Shown in pieces: positions 13,788 to 15,663 of a DNA stretch of 15,663 bases. The translations under genes and the position numbers were made by a program. Below the pieces are notes generated by a model. It saw nothing but the letters and a program-made list of their open reading frames with translations. It searched no databases and had not been told where the DNA came from. Position 1 is the first letter of the stretch; each line of letters starts with the position of its first letter. The stretch lies in NCBI GenBank assembly GCA_036443405.1, contig JAZFYD010000231.1, positions 1 to 15,663 of the forward strand, read 5' to 3'. The DNA comes from JAZFYD01 sp036443405. GTDB lineage: Bacteria > Planctomycetota > PLA2.

Positions 13788-15030
13788 CCGCCCGCATCCG
13801 CGCGCCCGGCCAGGATATCTTGCCCGCGGCGGTGTAGGCGCGGGCCCGCGAGTCGGCCAGATCCTGCCCCAATGCGGTCACGCCGAGCACACGTCCGCCG
13901 GCGGTCACGGGTTTGTCGCCCCTGAGCGCGGTCCCGCCGTGGAAGACCTGCACCTCCTCGCCCATCTCGACATCTTCCAGGCCTTCGATGACGGCGCCGA
14001 GCGGGCTGCTCTCCGGGTAGTTCTCCGACGCCATCACGACGCAGCACGCGTGGCGCTCATCGAACTCGAGTTCGATGTCGGCGAGATTGCCGTCCAGTAC
14101 GGCGTCGATGATATCGACGAGGTCGGTCTTGAGGCGCATCAGAACGGCCTGCGCTTCCGGATCGCCGAAACGGCAGTTGAACTCCACCACCTTGGGCCCG
14201 CCCTTGGTGATCATGAGCCCGGTGTAGAGCACACCCTTGAACGTCCGCCCCTCGCGATTCATCGCGTGCACGACGGGAACGAGGATCTGCCCCACGACCT
14301 GGTCCATCGTTTCCTGGCTCAGCGTGTCGGCGGGGCTGAAAGAACCCATGCCGCCCGTGTTCGGGCCGGCGTCATGATCGAACGCACGTTTGTAGTCGCG
14401 CGCGGTCGGCAACACGGCAATCGTTTTGCCATCCGTGAACGCGAGCACGGACGCCTCCGCGCCCTGCAGGAAATCCTCGACGAGCACGGTCGCGCCCGAA
14501 TCGCCGAACCGGCTGTCGATCATGCAGACCTTCAGCGCCTCGGTCGCGGCGTCGAAATCCGCGCAGACAAAGACGCCCTTACCGGCCGCAAGCCCGTCCG
14601 CCTTGATCACGAGCGGGTAGTCCGCGGTCTCCACATAGGACATCGCGCGGCCGTGATCATCGAAGAACCGCGCCTGCGCGGTCGGGATCAGATAACGCGT
14701 CATGATCTTCTTCGAGAAGACCTTGGACCGCTCGATTTCCGCGGCATCCTTCGTCGGCCCGAACACGCGCAGCCCCTCGGCTTCGAATCGGTCCACAATG
14801 CCACGGCAAAGCGGATCCTCGGGACCGATGACCGCGAGATCGATGCCGACCTCATTCGAGAAAGAGACCAGCCGGTCGATGTCGGCTGCGCCGATGTCGA
14901 CACAGGTTGCGATCTTCGCGATGCCGGCGTTGCCGGGTGCGCAAAAGAGTTCGGTCACGCGCGGGGAGCGCGAAAGATGCCAAGCGATCGCGTGCTCGCG
15001 ACCACCACCTCCGACAACGAGAACCTTCAT
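13774..15030 (-). CDS. purD: Phosphoribosylamine-glycine ligase (GAR synthetase)
   Basis: 418 residues. Joins glycine to phosphoribosylamine using ATP in the second step of de novo purine synthesis. The start MKVLVVGGGGREHA is the canonical N-terminus and begins at ATG 15030; the open frame reaching 15135 is not homologous upstream. Visible motifs are VIGPEDPL, the ATP-grasp lysine region VIKADGLAAGKGV, VEDFLQGAEASV, ARDYKRAFDHDAGPNTGGMGSF and VEFNCRFGDPEAQ. The C-terminus ADIGT is a few residues shorter than in the E. coli enzyme (which continues past DIG), because the stop falls in the palindrome at 13755-13787. The gene stands alone without other pur genes nearby. Cytoplasmic. Confidence 0.97.
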   Translation of the reverse strand: MKVLVVGGGGREHAIAWHLSRSPRVTELFCAPGNAGIAKIATCVDIGAADIDRLVSFSNEVGIDLAVIGPEDPLCRGIVDRFEAEGLRVFGPTKDAAEIERSKVFSKKIMTRYLIPTAQARFFDDHGRAMSYVETADYPLVIKADGLAAGKGVFVCADFDAATEALKVCMIDSRFGDSGATVLVEDFLQGAEASVLAFTDGKTIAVLPTARDYKRAFDHDAGPNTGGMGSFSPADTLSQETMDQVVGQILVPVVHAMNREGRTFKGVLYTGLMITKGGPKVVEFNCRFGDPEAQAVLMRLKTDLVDIIDAVLDGNLADIELEFDERHACCVVMASENYPESSPLGAVIEGLEDVEMGEEVQVFHGGTALRGDKPVTAGGRVLGVTALGQDLADSRARAYTAAGKISWPGARMRADIGT

Positions 15031-15037
15031 GGCGGAC

Positions 15038-15043
15038 AGTCTA
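15038..15043 (-). promoter_or_regulatory. Candidate -10 (TAGACT) for purD, leaderless start
   Basis: Minus strand TAGACT is followed by 7 bases (GTCCGCC) and ATG 15030. There is no Shine-Dalgarno. Confidence 0.5.
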
Positions 15044-15119
15044 TCCAAGCGGTGCCGCAGAGTCGCGGGATCGGAAACGCCGCGAATCGCCGGCTCGCAA
15101 GAGGGCGCGGGCCCCGTGG

Positions 15120-15125
15120 TACCAT
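15120..15125 (+). promoter_or_regulatory. Weak candidate -10 (TACCAT) for tRNA-Pro
   Basis: TACCAT lies about 20 bases before the 5' end of the tRNA and could give a short 5' trailer. No -35 is visible in the 114-base gap shared with the purD promoter. Confidence 0.25.
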
Positions 15126-15144
15126 CGCCACCCAACCCATCTGT

Positions 15145-15219
15145 CGGGGAGTAGCTGCAACGGTAGAGCGGAACCTTTGGGGGGTTCAGGTGAGGGTTCG
15201 ATTCCCTTCTCCCCGACCA
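15145..15219 (+). tRNA. tRNA-Pro (anticodon UGG), CCA encoded
   Basis: Cloverleaf folded by hand. The acceptor stem CGGGGAG (15145-15151) pairs with CTCCCCG (15209-15215). The D-arm is GCTG...GAGC with one mismatch. The anticodon stem GAACC/GGTTC is perfect, with loop TTTGGGG and anticodon TGG at 15178-15180. The T-arm GAGGG/CCCTT (one G-T pair) has loop TTCGATT. The discriminator is A15216, followed by CCA. The first pair C1-G72 is typical of bacterial proline tRNAs. UGG can read all CCN codons when modified. The downstream repeat hairpin starts 8 bases after CCA. Confidence 0.96.
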
Positions 15220-15227
15220 ATTTCCTT

Positions 15228-15252
15228 GCCCAACGGCTTACGCCGTTGGAGC
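15228..15252 (+). repeat. Dispersed hairpin repeat, copy after tRNA-Pro
   Basis: Arms CCAACGGC (15230-15237) and GCCGTTGG (15242-15249) around TTAC, with GC and AGC flanks as in the dnaE2 and purD copies. It lacks the upstream fold-back palindrome. It lies in the same sense as the tRNA. Confidence 0.8.
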
Positions 15253-15368
15253 CATACGTTCGAACCGTCTGAGATGTGGCGGGAGTGGCCGGAAGGTCCG
15301 CCGTTGGAGCCATACGTTCGAACCGTCTGAGATGTGGCGGGAGTGCCCGGAAGGTCCGCCGTTGGAGC
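15243..15368 (+). repeat. 58-base tandem repeat overlapping the tRNA-Pro hairpin
   Basis: Units 15243-15300 and 15301-15358 are identical except for one base (GAGTGGCC against GAGTGCCC), and a third unit stops after CCGTTGGAGC (15359-15368). Each unit begins with the right arm of the hairpin repeat and contains GTTCGAAC and CGTCTGAGATG, the tail also found after dnaE2. The later units lack the left arm, so only the first can form the hairpin. Confidence 0.88.
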
Positions 15369-15388
15369 ACTCTGCTCGCAAAAGCCGC

Positions 15389-15394
15389 TACACT
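15389..15394 (+). promoter_or_regulatory. Weak candidate -10 (TACACT) upstream of the exbD-like gene
   Basis: TACACT lies just after the repeat block and would give a leader of about 45 bases to ATG 15445. No Shine-Dalgarno precedes that ATG. Confidence 0.25.
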
Positions 15395-15444
15395 GGCGGC
15401 ACCCCCGTCGCGCGAGCCGCTCCCGATGCCTGTCCGGTTCGCAT

Positions 15445-15663
15445 ATGAAATACGCCCACCAGCCCCGCGACGAGAAACCCAACATGATGCCCATGATCGA
15501 TGTGGCGTTTCTGGTTCTCATCTTCTTCATGGCGCTGCCCCTGAAGAGGCTCGATCACAAGCTGCAGACGGAGCTCCCCAAAGGCCACGGATGGCAGCCT
15601 TTCGCCGATGATCCGCCGTTGGCGGTTCGCATCGCGATTCGGAAGACGGGCGAGAGGATCCAC
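15445..15663 (+). CDS. ExbD/TolR-family biopolymer transport protein, 3' end missing
   Basis: 73 codons before the window ends. The N-terminus has NMMPMIDVAFLVLIFFMALPL (residues 13-33; NMxPMIDV then a single membrane helix), the hallmark of ExbD/TolR, including the conserved aspartate (D19) that carries protons with the ExbB/TolQ motor. After the helix comes the start of the periplasmic domain (LDHKLQTELPKG, then LAVRIAIRKTGERI). An exbB/tolQ gene is not seen upstream. A second start in another frame (ATG 15426) gives no ExbD sequence. TonB-linked uptake, Tol-Pal function or surface motility cannot be distinguished. Confidence 0.88.
   Translation, partial: MKYAHQPRDEKPNMMPMIDVAFLVLIFFMALPLKRLDHKLQTELPKGHGWQPFADDPPLAVRIAIRKTGERIH

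Noticed and set aside
13765..15330. Plus-strand open frame of 521 codons across purD and tRNA-Pro
   Set aside because: It reads antisense through purD and then through the tRNA and repeats, so it cannot be a real gene.
15145..15368. Integrated element at tRNA-Pro
   Set aside because: No integrase and no duplicated tRNA 3' end are visible; the downstream sequence is repeat DNA and then exbD.
15388..15663. Minus-strand open frame of 91 codons at the right edge
   Set aside because: The plus strand carries NMMPMIDVAFLVLIFF of ExbD/TolR in the same place.

Overview
The window is GC-rich, densely coded bacterial chromosome, probably from a planctomycete or a relative. The evidence for that is indirect: a thioredoxin-like plus squalene-cyclase-like repeat protein, a short secretin-N-like exported protein, a Sec-exported nickel superoxide dismutase, several predicted lipoproteins, and mostly single genes with little Shine-Dalgarno use. 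No rRNA or other taxonomic marker is present, so the assignment is inference.

Layout from left to right. The 3' part of an error-prone DNA polymerase (dnaE2/imuC, +) enters from the left edge and ends inside a perfect fold-back palindrome, followed by a second hairpin repeat. Next come a membrane protein whose middle reads in a shifted frame (+), a thioredoxin-like protein with a helical tail (+), a small DUF4177-like lipoprotein (-), a three-part exported protein combining a degenerate thioredoxin fold, an alpha/alpha toroid and a CLCA-like zinc peptidase (+), nickel superoxide dismutase sodN (+), a coiled-coil lipoprotein with a C-terminal membrane anchor (-), a two-helix small membrane protein (-) and, divergent from it, a CBS-CBS-HEPN fusion (+). 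A minus-strand cluster follows: secretin-N-like protein, then a Fur-family regulator, then tadA, then an exported coiled-coil protein. The right end holds a tandem hairpin-repeat array, purD (-), tRNA-Pro(UGG) (+), a second repeat block and the start of an exbD/tolR-type gene (+) that leaves the window.

Two patterns run across these unrelated genes. First, most visible start codons (about nine) have a -10-like hexamer (TANNNT or close) only 5 to 8 bases upstream and no Shine-Dalgarno, so transcription would begin at or next to the start codon; sodN and the two-helix membrane protein are the clear exceptions, each with a ~20-base leader and a good Shine-Dalgarno. This suggests extensive leaderless transcription.

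Second, a composite repeat sits directly downstream of genes, always in the sense direction of the gene before it. It consists of a long perfect palindrome with a GGA loop that copies the last codons of the gene in reverse complement (dnaE2, purD), a TTGTTT-containing spacer, and a hairpin with arms of the type CCAACGGC/GCCGTTGG around TGAC. The hairpin alone also follows tRNA-Pro. Its stem covaries between copies. I do not recognise this element as a named family, and it is the best candidate for something undescribed here.

Functionally the genes look like housekeeping (purD, tadA, tRNA-Pro), stress response (dnaE2, sodN, a Fur-type regulator) and envelope functions (ExbD, secretin-like, lipoproteins). 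Apart from the minus-strand cluster, little suggests they act as one pathway.
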